Assembly: GCA_934162255.1 (NCBI GenBank)
Contig: CAKPIG010000002.1
Location: 1-64,000, forward strand
DNA from: an uncultured Clostridia bacterium
Lineage (GTDB): Bacteria > Bacillota > Clostridia > TANB77 > CAG-508
Direction of reading: 5' to 3'
DNA length: 64,000 nt
Of this stretch, positions 26,807 through 36,375 are shown piece after piece. Position 1 is the stretch's first letter. Each line of letters starts with the position of its first letter. Both the position numbers and the translations under genes were made by a program. The notes beneath the pieces were generated by a model that made no database searches, was not told the DNA's origin, and saw nothing but the letters and a program-made list of their open reading frames with translations.

Positions 26807-26825
26807 TTGAGAGGTGGTGATAAAA

Positions 26826-26999
26826 ATGGCATATAAAATACAATGTGATAAATGCATAAGCTGTGGAGCATGTGCTGCCAATTGTCCTGTTGAATGTATA
26901 TCACAAGGAGAAAGCTGTTATGTTATCGATAGTTCAGCATGTATAAGTTGTGGAACATGTGCAGGAGTTTGTCCAGTAGAAGCTCCTATTGAGGAATAA
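26826..26999 (+). CDS. Two-cluster [4Fe-4S] ferredoxin
   Basis: 57 residues from the ATG preceded by GAGGTGG; upstream GTG codons lie inside that site. It has two classic cluster motifs, CISCGACAANCPVE and CISCGTCAGVCPVEAP, the clostridial 2[4Fe-4S] ferredoxin pattern. It carries electrons for anaerobic metabolism. Position right after ricT suggests, without proof, a link to RicT cluster biology. A terminator follows. Confidence 0.95.
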   Translation: MAYKIQCDKCISCGACAANCPVECISQGESCYVIDSSACISCGTCAGVCPVEAPIEE

Positions 27000-27006
27000 A
27001 AATTAA

Positions 27007-27037
27007 GCAAGAATTTTAAATTCTTGCTATTTTTTTT
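27007..27037 (+). terminator. Intrinsic terminator after the ferredoxin gene
   Basis: GCAAGAATT/AATTCTTGC with a 3-nt loop and T8. Confidence 0.85.
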
Positions 27038-27070
27038 ACCTTTTATGAATATTATATAAGGGTGATGAAA

Positions 27071-27394
27071 ATGTTTTTTAGGAGAAGATGTTACAGAACA
27101 TATGAAAGTAAAAAAATAAATAAAAATGAATTAATAGAAAAAATAAATCAAGGAGCAATTTTACTTGATGTAAGAAGTATACAGGAATATAATGAAGGGC
27201 ATTTGAATGGAGCTATCAATATACCTGAACATGAGATTGAAAGAACAGTTGAACAAATAATACCTAAAAAAAATCAATTAATAGTTATATATTGTCAATG
27301 TGGAAGTAGAAGTATAAAAGCATATAATAAAATGAAAAACAAAGGTTATACTAACATATATGAACTAACTGGTGGGTTAAATGCTTTGATATAA
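27071..27394 (+). CDS. Single-domain rhodanese
   Basis: 107 residues when started at the ATG 6 nt after AAGGGTG. The rhodanese fold is shown by LLDVRSIQEYNEGHLNGAINIP and split by the active-site loop CQCGSRS, with catalytic Cys75 and Arg80. It probably handles persulfide sulfur. The basic N-terminus (FFRRRCYR) might associate with the membrane. It is monocistronic, between two terminators. The physiological acceptor is unknown. Confidence 0.9.
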   Translation: MFFRRRCYRTYESKKINKNELIEKINQGAILLDVRSIQEYNEGHLNGAINIPEHEIERTVEQIIPKKNQLIVIYCQCGSRSIKAYNKMKNKGYTNIYELTGGLNALI

Positions 27395-27401
27395 GCAAAA
27401 A

Positions 27402-27440
27402 AAGGTAATAGCAATTTTTCAAGTTCTATTATCTTTTTTT
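27402..27440 (+). terminator. Intrinsic terminator after the rhodanese gene
   Basis: AAGGTAATAG/CTATTATCTT with a 14-nt loop and T7. Confidence 0.75.
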
Positions 27441-27475
27441 ATTAATATAATAATATAAAGGGAGGAAACTAACAT

Positions 27476-27853
27476 ATGGAAACTGAAGAAAGAAAAGCAT
27501 ATATTTATATAATAAAAGGCGTAATAATATCTATAATTACAACAATAATATTATTATTCATTTTCTCAGTAATATTAACATATACAAATTTAAGCGAGAA
27601 AATGACAACGCCATTTATAATTGTTATAACGGCATTAAGTATATTTATAGGAAGTTCTTTAGGAAATATAAAAATAAAAAGACATGGATTATTAAATGGT
27701 GCAATAATAGGAGCAGTTTATCTTATATTCATATATTTAATATCAGGAATAATAAATAAAACATTTACATTAAATATTCAATCAATAATATTAATAATAT
27801 CAAGCATGATTTGTGGAATGATTGGAGGAATAATAGGAATAAACAAGAAATAA
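27476..27853 (+). CDS. TIGR04086-type small membrane protein
   Basis: 125 residues with four evenly spaced hydrophobic helices, a cytoplasmic N-terminus (METEERKAY) and repeated small-residue motifs (GSSLGNIK, GAIIGAVY, CGMIGGIIG). The layout matches the TIGR04086 family of Clostridia, whose function is unknown. It has a GGGAGG ribosome site and no partner gene in the same transcript apart from possible read-through to the HD gene. Confidence 0.75.
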   Translation: METEERKAYIYIIKGVIISIITTIILLFIFSVILTYTNLSEKMTTPFIIVITALSIFIGSSLGNIKIKRHGLLNGAIIGAVYLIFIYLISGIINKTFTLNIQSIILIISSMICGMIGGIIGINKK

Positions 27854-27875
27854 ATGTAAAAAACTAAAAAAATAG

Positions 27876-27904
27876 TTGATATTTTAAAAAAATTAGGGTA
27901 AAAT
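27876..27904 (+). promoter_or_regulatory. Promoter of the HD protein-secD-secF run
   Basis: TTGATA, 17 nt, TAAAAT, 29 nt before the start codon. Confidence 0.65.
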
Positions 27905-27932
27905 CTATAAAGACCAATAAAGGAGGCATATA

Positions 27933-28592
27933 ATGATAACTTTAGAAGATGTAAAATTAAATGAAGAAGTGCAAGCATTTATAAATGCATCACAAAAACA
28001 ATTAAATGCACTAGGATATACAGAACATTCATATAGGCACATTGGAATAGTTTCAAAAAGAACAGAGGAAATATTGAGAAAATTAGGATATGATGAAAAA
28101 ACTATTGAATTAGGAAAAATTGCAGGATATTTACATGATATAGGAAACTGTATAAATAGAGTAGATCATGCACACAGTGGAGCAATCTTAGCAAATAATA
28201 TATTAAAAGAAATGGGAATGTCAGCAGAAGATAGAACAGAGATTGTAATGGCAATAGGAAATCATGATGAAAACACAGGAACAGCAGTCAGTGTAATATC
28301 AGCAGCATTAATATTAGCAGATAAATCAGATGTTCATAGAGATAGAGTGGTAAATAATAACATGTCCACATTTGACATACACGATAGAGTAAATTATGCA
28401 GTTACAAATGCAGAACTAAAAATAGATGAAAAAGCAAGAAAAATAGTATTAGACTTAACAATAGATACACAAATATGTCCTGTACTAGACTATTTTGAGA
28501 TATTTATGGAAAGAACAATGATGAGTAAATATGCAGCAAAATTTTTAAAAATATGGTTTGAAATAGTCATAAATGGAACGAAATTATTATAA
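27933..28592 (+). CDS. HD-domain phosphohydrolase
   Basis: 219 residues. Metal ligands of an HD domain are visible: H36 in SYRHIGIVS, H68-D69 in YLHDIGN, His residues in DHAHSGAI, IGNHDE, and a late ADKSDVHR. Such proteins cleave nucleotide phosphates or cyclic dinucleotides; the substrate cannot be read from sequence. It is followed within 24 nt by secD, a pairing I regard as an operon, and has GGAGG before its ATG. Confidence 0.85.
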   Translation: MITLEDVKLNEEVQAFINASQKQLNALGYTEHSYRHIGIVSKRTEEILRKLGYDEKTIELGKIAGYLHDIGNCINRVDHAHSGAILANNILKEMGMSAEDRTEIVMAIGNHDENTGTAVSVISAALILADKSDVHRDRVVNNNMSTFDIHDRVNYAVTNAELKIDEKARKIVLDLTIDTQICPVLDYFEIFMERTMMSKYAAKFLKIWFEIVINGTKLL

Positions 28593-28615
28593 TATAGGAA
28601 GGAACTGAATAAAAA

Positions 28616-29929
28616 ATGAGAAGAGTAAAAATATTAACAATAACATTAGCAATAATCCTAGTAACATTAATAGCATTTGTAGGGATATATGCTCAAAATC
28701 AAAACAGAATGGAAGACATAGTAAAAGACTATTCTTTAGGAAGAGAATTAAGTAGAGAAAGAGTAATTGAATTAAAAGTAAAAGAATCTGATGGAACAGA
28801 AGAAATATCACAAGAGGAAAAAGAAAAAAATTATGAAACAGTAAAGAAGACAATCGAAAAAAGATTAAAGAAATTAAAAGCAGACGATTATACAATATCA
28901 TTAAATAAAGAAAATGGTACAATTAGAGTAGAGTTAGCAGAGAACAGTAATACAGATGCATATGCATATTACTTGACACTTGATGAAAAAGTTAAAATAA
29001 AAGAAAAAGATGCAGAAACAGAATTGTTAAATGATCAAATGGTAAAAGGTGCTCAATATACATATGTAGCAAATTCAGAGAACAAATATCAAGTATATTT
29101 AGATATTGAACTAACAAAAGAAGGACAAGCTAAAATAGAAGAAATATCAAATAATTATGCAATATTAAAAGATGATATTGATAATTTAGATTCAAGTAAT
29201 GAAACAGAAAACACAGAAAATACTGAAGAGAATCAAAATAAAACAGAGACAAAAAAAGCAGCAGTATTAAGTATTGGTGGTACAGATTATAATGTAGTAA
29301 AAATTGAAAAAGGAAAAATTAGAGTAGCAATAGGAACAGAAACAGCAAATAGTAAAACAGTAAATAGCAATCTTCAAAGTGCTGCAGAAATGGCATCATT
29401 AATAGATGCAGGTAGATATCCTACAGAATATGAAATAGAAAATAATAGAATGACATATTCAGATATAACAAAAGAACAAATAACAACATTCATTATAATA
29501 GTAGCTATTATATTATTAGTAATACTAATAGGACTTTGTATAAGATATAAAGTAGCAGGAATATTAAGTAGTATAGCATTTATTGGATTTATATCAACAT
29601 TCACATTACTTCTAAGATATACAAATGTACTAATATCAATAGAAGGAATTGGTGCTATATTAATTATATTAATAGTTAATTTAATCATAAATAAAAAAAT
29701 ACTACAAAAAACAGAAAAAATAAACATGATTAATGAAGCAATAAACAGTACATATAAAGAAATGTTCTTAAAACTAATACCATTAATGATAATTGCATTA
29801 GTATTTAGCATTGCAGGATGGGCTAACTTAAGTAGTTTTGGAATGATAATGTTCTGGGGATTAATTCTAACAGTAGTTTATAATCTTATAATAACAAAAA
29901 CATTGTTAAAACTAAAAGAGAATAAATAG
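28616..29929 (+). CDS. secD: Divergent SecD-like translocase subunit
   Basis: 437 residues. One N-terminal helix is followed by a large periplasmic-side domain containing the SecD P1 pattern (VKKTIEKRLKKL, then LTKEGQAKIEEIS) with an Asn/Glu/Thr-rich insertion at about 195-225, and a C-terminal cluster of five helices from about 290. Strict SecD motifs are weak, but size, topology and the following secF-like gene support the call. SecDF uses the ion gradient to help finish protein export. Confidence 0.75.
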   Translation: MRRVKILTITLAIILVTLIAFVGIYAQNQNRMEDIVKDYSLGRELSRERVIELKVKESDGTEEISQEEKEKNYETVKKTIEKRLKKLKADDYTISLNKENGTIRVELAENSNTDAYAYYLTLDEKVKIKEKDAETELLNDQMVKGAQYTYVANSENKYQVYLDIELTKEGQAKIEEISNNYAILKDDIDNLDSSNETENTENTEENQNKTETKKAAVLSIGGTDYNVVKIEKGKIRVAIGTETANSKTVNSNLQSAAEMASLIDAGRYPTEYEIENNRMTYSDITKEQITTFIIIVAIILLVILIGLCIRYKVAGILSSIAFIGFISTFTLLLRYTNVLISIEGIGAILIILIVNLIINKKILQKTEKINMINEAINSTYKEMFLKLIPLMIIALVFSIAGWANLSSFGMIMFWGLILTVVYNLIITKTLLKLKENK

Positions 29930-29939
29930 GAGGCAATAA

Positions 29940-30566
29940 ATGAAACAATTAACAGAAAAAAACAGAAAAATAATAATTAGTATAATTATTGCTATAATTC
30001 TTATAGGAATAGTAGTAACTGTAGCATTAGGATTTAACAAAGAACTAAAATATAAAAATTCACAAAGAATAGATATATCTATAGAAACAGAAGTCGACAG
30101 AAAAAAAGTAAAAGAAATAGCAAATGAGGTATTAGGAAAAAATAACATGGTAGAAACAATAGAAATATATCAAGACCTAATATCAATTAGAGCAGAAAAA
30201 ATAACAGATGAACAAAAAGAAAGCATAATATCAAAACTTAAAGAAAATTATGAATTTAAACAAACAGCTGAAGATACAGAAATAGTAGATGTATCTGAAA
30301 CTAGAATTGTAGATATGTATAAAAAATATGTAGTACCATTTTGTATATCAGGAGTTTTAATATTAGTATATATGGTAATAAGATATTACAAAAAAGGAAT
30401 ACTAAAAGTTCTTGCTAGAACAATAGCAATTCCTGTAATTGGAGAACTATTTTTACTAAGTATTATTACTATTACAAGAATACCACTAGGAAGATTTACA
30501 CCAGTGCTAGTAATATGTACATATATAGCAACTATTGCAATAGTAATAAGAGAAAATGAAAAATAA
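29940..30566 (+). CDS. secF: Short SecF-like translocase subunit
   Basis: 208 residues. It has an N-terminal helix (about 11-31), then a P1-like domain (KNSQRIDISIETEVDRKKVKEI, split by a strand) and three further helices. Standard SecF has six helices and about 300 residues, so the last two helices appear to be missing. No frameshift is seen: the stop is followed by a terminator. It pairs with the divergent secD 10 nt upstream. A SecD/SecF-derived protein with altered function is also possible. Confidence 0.6.
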   Translation: MKQLTEKNRKIIISIIIAIILIGIVVTVALGFNKELKYKNSQRIDISIETEVDRKKVKEIANEVLGKNNMVETIEIYQDLISIRAEKITDEQKESIISKLKENYEFKQTAEDTEIVDVSETRIVDMYKKYVVPFCISGVLILVYMVIRYYKKGILKVLARTIAIPVIGELFLLSIITITRIPLGRFTPVLVICTYIATIAIVIRENEK

Positions 30567-30573
30567 ACACAAG

Positions 30574-30608
30574 AAGACTATTTTAGGGAAGACTTAAAAT
30601 AGTCTTTT
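30574..30608 (+). terminator. Intrinsic terminator after secF
   Basis: Perfect 12-bp stem AAGACTATTTTA/TAAAATAGTCTT with a 9-nt loop; short T-run. Confidence 0.7.
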
Positions 30609-30633
30609 AGTAAATAGAAAGGAAGTAATAATT

Positions 30634-31125
30634 ATGGAAAAAAGAAAAGGTTATATAAGTTGGGATGAATATTTTATGGCAATTGCAAAACTATCAGCAA
30701 TGAGAAGTAAAGATCCAAATACACAAGTTGGAGCATGTATAGTAAGTAGTGACAACAGAATATTGTCAATAGGTTACAATGGAGCGCCAAATGGATTTGA
30801 TGATGAAAAATTTCCATGGGGAAGAGAAGGAGAAAATTTAAGTACAAAATATCCATATGTATGTCATGCAGAAATGAATGCAATATTAAATTATAGAGGA
30901 AGTAAAAAAGATTTAGAAAATGCAAAAATATATGTAGATTTATTCCCGTGCAATGAATGTGCAAAAATCATTATTCAATCAGGGATAAAAGAAATAGTAT
31001 ATTTATCAGATAAATATGCAAATTCAGAAAATAATATAGCATCAAGGAGACTATTTGATGAATGTGGAGTTACATATAAAAAATTAATTTTAGACGAATC
31101 AAAAGAAATTACTATAGATTTGTAA
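30634..31125 (+). CDS. dCMP deaminase (ComEB-like)
   Basis: 163 residues. The zinc site is shown by CHAEMNAIL (H78, catalytic Glu80) and PCNEC (C106, C109), with the N-terminal deoxycytidylate signature DEYFMAIAKLSAMRSKDPNTQVG split across the first strand. It deaminates dCMP to dUMP for thymidylate synthesis. In Bacillus the homologue is encoded by comEB in the comE operon; here it lies alone, with GGAAG before its ATG and the ribosomal promoter just downstream. Confidence 0.93.
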   Translation: MEKRKGYISWDEYFMAIAKLSAMRSKDPNTQVGACIVSSDNRILSIGYNGAPNGFDDEKFPWGREGENLSTKYPYVCHAEMNAILNYRGSKKDLENAKIYVDLFPCNECAKIIIQSGIKEIVYLSDKYANSENNIASRRLFDECGVTYKKLILDESKEITIDL

Positions 31126-31152
31126 AAAAATGCAAGAAATATTTTAAAACTA

Positions 31153-31181
31153 TTGACATAACTGGAAAAACATTATATAAT
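31153..31181 (+). promoter_or_regulatory. Perfect consensus promoter of the S10-spc-alpha supercluster
   Basis: TTGACA, 17 nt, TATAAT: both hexamers match the sigma-A consensus exactly. A 256-nt leader follows before rpsJ. Confidence 0.9.
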
Positions 31182-31187
31182 AGATGA

Positions 31188-31435
31188 GCATGAATTGAGC
31201 GTTGAAGCTGAATGTGGCTACATTCTTACGGATGGAGGGAACTTCAGTGGAGTATGTCTTGGCTAGACCAGGCGGTAAGTTAAAAAGTAGTTATAAAATT
31301 ACAATACAAAAAGCACTTATCCCAGAATCACCATGCGAATTTTTGGGATTTTAAAATGGGTAAAAGCAAAACACCCGGATGTGTTATGACTTGCCAACGC
31401 GTAATTTAAAAATTATATTATTATTTAAGGAGGGA
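31188..31435 (+). ncRNA. Long structured leader of the S10 operon
   Basis: This stretch has no gene. It is visibly richer in G and C than its surroundings and holds several pairings: TGAAG/CTTCA (31203/31242) enclosing GAATGT/ACATTC with a GGCT loop; CTTAC/GTAAG (31225/31275); CTTGG/CCAGG (31258/31268); ATCCCA/TGGGAT (31319/31344); AACAC/GTGTT (31370/31381). There is no T-run, so it is not simple attenuation. By analogy with other S10 operons it may bind a ribosomal protein such as L4; this is inference. Confidence 0.6.
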
Positions 31436-31443
31436 AAATTACA

Positions 31444-31767
31444 ATGGCAAAAACAGTTGTATCAAGTGAAAAAATTAGAATAAGACTAAAAGCTTATGAC
31501 CATGTAGTTTTAGATCAGTCTGCTGAAAAGATAGTAGATACTGCTAAAAAGACAGGAGCAAAAGTATCAGGTCCTATTCCACTACCAACACAAAAAGAAA
31601 TCGTAACAATTTTACGTTCACCACACAAACACAAAGATTCAAGAGAACAATTTGAAATGAGAACACATAAAAGAGTTATAGATATTCTTTACCCAACACA
31701 AAAAACAATGGATAGTTTAATGAAACTAGAACTACCAGCAGGTGTTGACATAGAAATCAAAAACTAG
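31444..31767 (+). CDS. rpsJ: 30S ribosomal protein S10
   Basis: 107 residues with [24 protein letters not shown] and the late RTHKRVIDI of S10, a 30S head protein that also acts as NusE in antitermination. It is the first gene of the supercluster, behind the long leader, with AAGGAGGG before the ATG. Confidence 0.98.
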   Translation: MAKTVVSSEKIRIRLKAYDHVVLDQSAEKIVDTAKKTGAKVSGPIPLPTQKEIVTILRSPHKHKDSREQFEMRTHKRVIDILYPTQKTMDSLMKLELPAGVDIEIKN

Positions 31768-31801
31768 TTTCAAATATATAAAAATTAAAATCGAAAACCA
31801 C

Positions 31802-31822
31802 GCTGATAATTAGCAGATCAGC
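31802..31822 (+). other. Small hairpin just upstream of rplC
   Basis: GCTGAT/ATCAGC with a 9-nt loop, ending 6 nt before the GGAGG of rplC. It could tune rplC translation; no terminator features. Confidence 0.35.
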
Positions 31823-31842
31823 CAATAGGAGGAGAAAGAAAA

Positions 31843-32475
31843 ATGAAAAAAGCATTAATAGGAAAAAAATTAGGAATGACACAAATATTTGATGAAAATG
31901 GTGTAGTTATTCCAGTAACAGTTATAGAAGCTGGACCATGTGTAGTAGCTCAAGTAAAAACTATCGAAAATGATGGATATGAAGCTATACAATTAGGATT
32001 TGGTGCAGTAAAAGAAAAAAAAGTTAACAAACCTGAAAAAGGACATTTTGCAAAAGCAAATATAACACCAACAAAACATTTAAGAGAATTCAGACTAGAT
32101 TCAATTGAAGGAATTAAAGTAGGAGATGAATTAAAGGCTGATATATTTGGAGAAGGTGAAAAAATAGATGTTCAAGGAACATCAAAAGGAAAAGGATTCC
32201 AAGGTGTAATTAAAAGACATGGTCAACACAGAGGACCAATGGGACATGGATCAATGTATCATAGAAGACCAGGTTCAATGGGACCAACATCAACACCAGG
32301 AAGAGTATTCAAAGGTAAAAAATTACCAGGACATATGGGAAATGTTACAGTTACAATTCAAAACTTAGATGTTGTAAAAGTAGACATGGACAAAAATGTA
32401 ATATTAGTAAAAGGTAGCGTTCCAGGAGCAAAAGGAACAATATTAAAAATAAAATCAGCTGTAAAAGCACAATAA
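31843..32475 (+). CDS. rplC: 50S ribosomal protein L3
   Basis: 210 residues, starting [16 protein letters not shown], with the loop [13 protein letters not shown] and [18 protein letters not shown] typical of L3, which reaches the peptidyl transferase centre and starts 50S assembly. GGAGG site; rplD follows after 25 nt. Confidence 0.98.
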   Translation: MKKALIGKKLGMTQIFDENGVVIPVTVIEAGPCVVAQVKTIENDGYEAIQLGFGAVKEKKVNKPEKGHFAKANITPTKHLREFRLDSIEGIKVGDELKADIFGEGEKIDVQGTSKGKGFQGVIKRHGQHRGPMGHGSMYHRRPGSMGPTSTPGRVFKGKKLPGHMGNVTVTIQNLDVVKVDMDKNVILVKGSVPGAKGTILKIKSAVKAQ

Positions 32476-32500
32476 TTAAAGAGTAAAGGAGGAAAACGAA

Positions 32501-33124
32501 ATGCCTAAAGTAGATGTATATAACATGCAAGGTAAAAAAGTTAGTGATGTAGAGCTAAGTGAAGTAGTGTTTGGAATTGAACCAAATGAAGCAATTGTAC
32601 ACAGTGTATTAGTAAACTACTTAGCTAATCAAAGACAAGGTACACAAAGTACTAAAACAAGAGCTGAAGTTCGTGGTGGTGGAAGAAAACCATGGAGACA
32701 AAAAGGAACAGGTAGAGCAAGACAAGGAAGTATACGTGCACCACAATGGATAAAAGGTGGTATAGCATTAGGACCAAAACCACGTTCATATAAATACAGA
32801 GTAAATAAGAAAGAAAAACAATTAGCAATTAGATCATTATTAAGTGCAAAAGTATTAGATAATGAATTGACAGTTGTTGATAAATTAGAAGTTAAAGAGC
32901 CAAAAACAAAAGTTATGGTAAAAACTTTAACAGATTTAAAAATAGAAGGAAAAACATTAATAATCTTAGCAAATCAAGATAAAAATGTTTACCTATCTAG
33001 TAGAAATATAGAAGGTGTTAAAACAATACCAATGAACATGATAAATGTATTTGATTTATTAAATTGTTCAAAATTAGTATTAACATTAGACACTGTTAAA
33101 AAATTAGAGGAGGTGTATGCATAA
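32501..33124 (+). CDS. rplD: 50S ribosomal protein L4
   Basis: 207 residues with the L4 loop RGGGRKPWRQKGTGRARQGS, which lines the exit tunnel. In several bacteria L4 represses its own S10 operon, so it is the first candidate ligand for the leader at 31.2-31.4 kb. The stop overlaps the rplW start (TAATG). Confidence 0.98.
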   Translation: MPKVDVYNMQGKKVSDVELSEVVFGIEPNEAIVHSVLVNYLANQRQGTQSTKTRAEVRGGGRKPWRQKGTGRARQGSIRAPQWIKGGIALGPKPRSYKYRVNKKEKQLAIRSLLSAKVLDNELTVVDKLEVKEPKTKVMVKTLTDLKIEGKTLIILANQDKNVYLSSRNIEGVKTIPMNMINVFDLLNCSKLVLTLDTVKKLEEVYA

Positions 33125-33471
33125 TGTTAGCAGAAGAAATCATAATAAGACCTGTAATCACAGAAAAAAGCAATGATGAAATGCAAGCTGGAAAATACAC
33201 TTTCGAAGTTAACAAAAAAGCAACAAAAGTTGAAATTGCTAAAGCAGTAGAAAAACTTTTTGAAGTAAAAGTATTAAATGTTAACACAATGATTGTTAAA
33301 GGAAAAACAAAAAGAGTTAGATATGTAGAAGGAAAAACTCCAGATTGGAAAAAAGCTATTGTTACAATAGATACAAACCCATCTGACAAAACATACCTTG
33401 GAAAAGGTGGAAAAGCAGTTAAAGTTTCTAAAAAATACAAAGATTCAATTGATGAATTTATGGGAGCTTAA
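33124..33471 (+). CDS. rplW: 50S ribosomal protein L23
   Basis: 115 residues: IIIRPVITEKSNDEM at the start and KATKVEIAKAVEKLF are L23 hallmarks. It sits at the tunnel exit and docks trigger factor and SRP. It is slightly long because of a C-terminal extension of about 15 residues (YKDSIDEFMGA). It overlaps rplD by one base. Confidence 0.97.
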   Translation: MLAEEIIIRPVITEKSNDEMQAGKYTFEVNKKATKVEIAKAVEKLFEVKVLNVNTMIVKGKTKRVRYVEGKTPDWKKAIVTIDTNPSDKTYLGKGGKAVKVSKKYKDSIDEFMGA

Positions 33472-33528
33472 TGCTGAAAAAATATCGAGAAATAACTCGG
33501 AAAATAAATATAAAGGAGAGAATTAAAA

Positions 33529-34356
33529 ATGGGAATGAAACGTTTTAAAGCATATACACCATCAAGAAGAAATATGACTGTTTCTGATTATGCAGAAATA
33601 ACAAAAAAGACTCCTGAAAAATCTTTATTAGAAAAGAAAAAGAAAAATGCAGGAAGAAACTCATATGGTAGAATAACAGTTAGACATCAAGGTGGAGGAA
33701 ACAGACAAAAATATAGAAAAATTGACTTCAAACGTCTAAAAGACGATATGGAAGCAACAGTTATTGGAATCGAATATGATCCAAACAGAAGTGCAAATAT
33801 AGCACTAATAAAATATGAAGATGGAACATTAAGTTACATCATAGCACCACAAGGATTAACAGATGGGGATAAAGTTGTATCAGGAGATAAAGTTGATATA
33901 AAACCAGGAAACTGTTTACCAATATCAAATATACCAGTTGGTACATTAATCCATAATATAGAATTAAATCCAGGTCAAGGAGCAAAATTAGTAAGAGTTG
34001 CTGGTCAAAGTGCTCAATTAATGGCTAAAGAAGGAAAATATGCACATGTAAGATTACCTTCAGGAGAAATGAGATTAATATTAGCTAGATGTAGAGCTAC
34101 AATAGGTGTTGTTGGAAATGCAGACCACGAAAATGTTAAATTAGGTAAAGCAGGAAAAACAAGACACTTAGGTATCAGACCAACAGTTAGAGGTTCTGTA
34201 ATGAACCCAGTAGATCACCCACATGGTGGTGGTGAAGGTAGAGCTCCAATAGGACACGCAGGACCAATGACTCCTTGGGGTAAACCAGCATTAGGATACA
34301 AGACAAGAAATAAAAAGAATAAAACAAACAAATTTATAGTAAAGAGAAGAAAATAG
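33529..34356 (+). CDS. rplB: 50S ribosomal protein L2
   Basis: 275 residues with the conserved [20 protein letters not shown] region and the C-terminal [15 protein letters not shown], whose His is near the peptidyl transferase centre. Full length; AAAGGAGAG before the ATG. Confidence 0.98.
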   Translation: MGMKRFKAYTPSRRNMTVSDYAEITKKTPEKSLLEKKKKNAGRNSYGRITVRHQGGGNRQKYRKIDFKRLKDDMEATVIGIEYDPNRSANIALIKYEDGTLSYIIAPQGLTDGDKVVSGDKVDIKPGNCLPISNIPVGTLIHNIELNPGQGAKLVRVAGQSAQLMAKEGKYAHVRLPSGEMRLILARCRATIGVVGNADHENVKLGKAGKTRHLGIRPTVRGSVMNPVDHPHGGGEGRAPIGHAGPMTPWGKPALGYKTRNKKNKTNKFIVKRRK

Positions 34357-34373
34357 GATAGGAGGAAAATCAG

Positions 34374-34649
34374 ATGTCAAGATCAAGTAAGAAAAAACCT
34401 TTCATAGCACCAGAACTATTAAAAAGAGTGGAAGCTATGAATGAAAGTGGAAATAAAGAAGTAATTAAGACATGGTCAAGAGCTTCAACAATATATCCAC
34501 AAATGATTGGACACACAATCGCTGTTCATGACGGTAGAAAACATGTACCAGTTTATATAACAGAAGAAATGATAGGTCATAAATTAGGTGAATTTGCTCC
34601 TACAAGAACATTTAAAGGTCATGCAGGAGAGAAAACAACTAAAAAATAG
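34374..34649 (+). CDS. rpsS: 30S ribosomal protein S19
   Basis: 91 residues; [15 protein letters not shown], then [19 protein letters not shown] and [14 protein letters not shown] are diagnostic. S19 lies in the 30S head with S13 and contacts the A-site tRNA finger. Confidence 0.98.
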   Translation: MSRSSKKKPFIAPELLKRVEAMNESGNKEVIKTWSRASTIYPQMIGHTIAVHDGRKHVPVYITEEMIGHKLGEFAPTRTFKGHAGEKTTKK

Positions 34650-34681
34650 AGTATGTATTATAGATTAAGGAGGGAATTATC

Positions 34682-35035
34682 GTGGAAGAAACAGCAATAA
34701 TGGAAGCTAAAGCAACATTAAGATATTCAAGAATTTCTGCTAGAAAAGTAAAAATCGTTGCAGATTTAATAAGAGGAAAAAATGTTGATGAAGCATTAGC
34801 AATAGTAAAATTCACACCAAAAGCATCTTCAGATATAATTGAAAAACTATTAAAATCAGCAATCGCAAATGCTGAAAATAACCATGGAATGAAACATGAA
34901 AATTTATATGTTGCTGAAATATATGCAAATCAAGGTCCAACACTAAAAAGAATAAGACCTGCAGCAAAAGGTTCAGCAGTTAGAATTAGAAAAAGAACAA
35001 GTCATATAACAATAGTATTAAGAGAGCAAGTGTAA
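34682..35035 (+). CDS. rplV: 50S ribosomal protein L22
   Basis: 117 residues from GTG with AAGGAGGG 7 nt upstream. The segment [19 protein letters not shown] and the beta-hairpin [20 protein letters not shown] line the exit tunnel, the macrolide region. Normal length. Confidence 0.97.
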   Translation: MEETAIMEAKATLRYSRISARKVKIVADLIRGKNVDEALAIVKFTPKASSDIIEKLLKSAIANAENNHGMKHENLYVAEIYANQGPTLKRIRPAAKGSAVRIRKRTSHITIVLREQV

Positions 35036-35055
35036 GGAAAGGAGGACATTAAAAA

Positions 35056-35712
35056 ATGGGACAAAAAGTACATCCAACAGGATTAAGAGTTGGAATAATA
35101 AAAGATTGGACAGCTAAATGGTATGCAGATTCTAAAGATTTTGCTGATTATTTAGTAGAAGATCAAAAAATACGTAAATTTTTAAAGAAAAAATTATATA
35201 CAGCTGGAATTTCAAAAATTGAAATAGAAAGAACAGCAAAATTTGTTAAAATTAACGTTTATGCAGCAAAACCAGGAATTATAATCGGAAAAGGTGGAGC
35301 TGGAGCTGAAAGCTTAAAAGCTGAAGTAACAAAATTAATAGGAAAAGAAGTTAACATCAATATTGTTGAGGTTAAAGCAATTGCAACAGATGCACAATTA
35401 GTTGCAGAAAACATTGCAGGACAACTAGAAAGAAGAATCTCTTTCAGAAAAGCAATGAAACAATGTATGCAAAAAGCTATGAAATCAGGTGCTTTAGGAA
35501 TTAAAACTGCAGTATCTGGAAGACTAGGTGGAGCAGACATGGCTAGAACAGAATTTTATAAAGAGGGAACAATTCCTCTACAAACATTAAGAGCTGATAT
35601 AGACTATGGATTTGCAGAAGCAGATACAACATATGGTAAAATCGGTGTAAAAGTTTGGATTTATAAAGGGGAAGTTCTTCCAACTAAAAAAGTGGAAGGA
35701 GGAGACAAATAA
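35056..35712 (+). CDS. rpsC: 30S ribosomal protein S3
   Basis: 218 residues: [17 protein letters not shown], the KH motif [15 protein letters not shown] and the late [18 protein letters not shown]3 lines the mRNA entry channel and has helicase activity with S4. Its stop overlaps rplP (TAATG). Confidence 0.98.
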   Translation: MGQKVHPTGLRVGIIKDWTAKWYADSKDFADYLVEDQKIRKFLKKKLYTAGISKIEIERTAKFVKINVYAAKPGIIIGKGGAGAESLKAEVTKLIGKEVNINIVEVKAIATDAQLVAENIAGQLERRISFRKAMKQCMQKAMKSGALGIKTAVSGRLGGADMARTEFYKEGTIPLQTLRADIDYGFAEADTTYGKIGVKVWIYKGEVLPTKKVEGGDK

Positions 35713-36158
35713 TGCCATTAATGCCTAAAAAAACAAAATATAGAAAAATGCAAAAAGGTAGAAATAGAGGAAAAGCAACAAGAGGAAACAAAGTTACAAA
35801 TGGAGAATATGGAATACAAGCACTTGAAGCTGGATTAATAAAAGGTAATCAAATAGAAGCAGCTCGTATTGCAATGACTCGTTATACAAAAAGAGGTGGA
35901 AAGGTTTGGATTAAAATATTTCCAGACAAACCAATAACACAAAAACCAGCCGGTACTCGTGGTGGTAAAGGTAAAGGTAATGTTGAATATTGGGTAGCTG
36001 CTGTAAAACCAGGTAGAGTTATGTTTGAAATAGCTGGTGTACCAGAAGAAACAGCTAGAGAAGCCTTGAGATTAGCTATGAATAAATTACCAATCAAATG
36101 TAAATTCGTAGCAAAAGAAACTGAAAGCAAGGTAGGTGATTGTGATGAAGATAAATAA
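35712..36158 (+). CDS. rplP: 50S ribosomal protein L16
   Basis: 148 residues: [20 protein letters not shown], then [19 protein letters not shown] split by its Gly-rich loop. L16 positions tRNA in the A and P sites. Overlaps both rpsC and rpmC, so three genes are translationally coupled. Confidence 0.98.
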   Translation: MPLMPKKTKYRKMQKGRNRGKATRGNKVTNGEYGIQALEAGLIKGNQIEAARIAMTRYTKRGGKVWIKIFPDKPITQKPAGTRGGKGKGNVEYWVAAVKPGRVMFEIAGVPEETAREALRLAMNKLPIKCKFVAKETESKVGDCDEDK

Positions 36159-36348
36159 GATAAGAGAAATGTCTTCACCAGAATTAGAAAAAGAACTAGG
36201 TGAACTAAAAACAGAATTATTCAAATTGAAATTTAGTTTAGCTACAAATGGATTAGACAATCCTATGAAAATAAAAGAAGTTAAAAAAGATATAGCTAAA
36301 ATAAACACAGTATTAACTGAAAGAAAAATAGCAGAAGCTAAGGCATAA
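36145..36348 (+). CDS. rpmC: 50S ribosomal protein L29
   Basis: 67 residues starting [17 protein letters not shown], the standard L29 helical hairpin. The ATG is chosen over upstream GTG codons because AGGTG precedes it by 6 nt. The first 14 nt overlap rplP. Confidence 0.95.
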   Translation: MKINKIREMSSPELEKELGELKTELFKLKFSLATNGLDNPMKIKEVKKDIAKINTVLTERKIAEAKA

Positions 36349-36375
36349 ATTAGTTAAAAAAGGAGGATTAGACTC

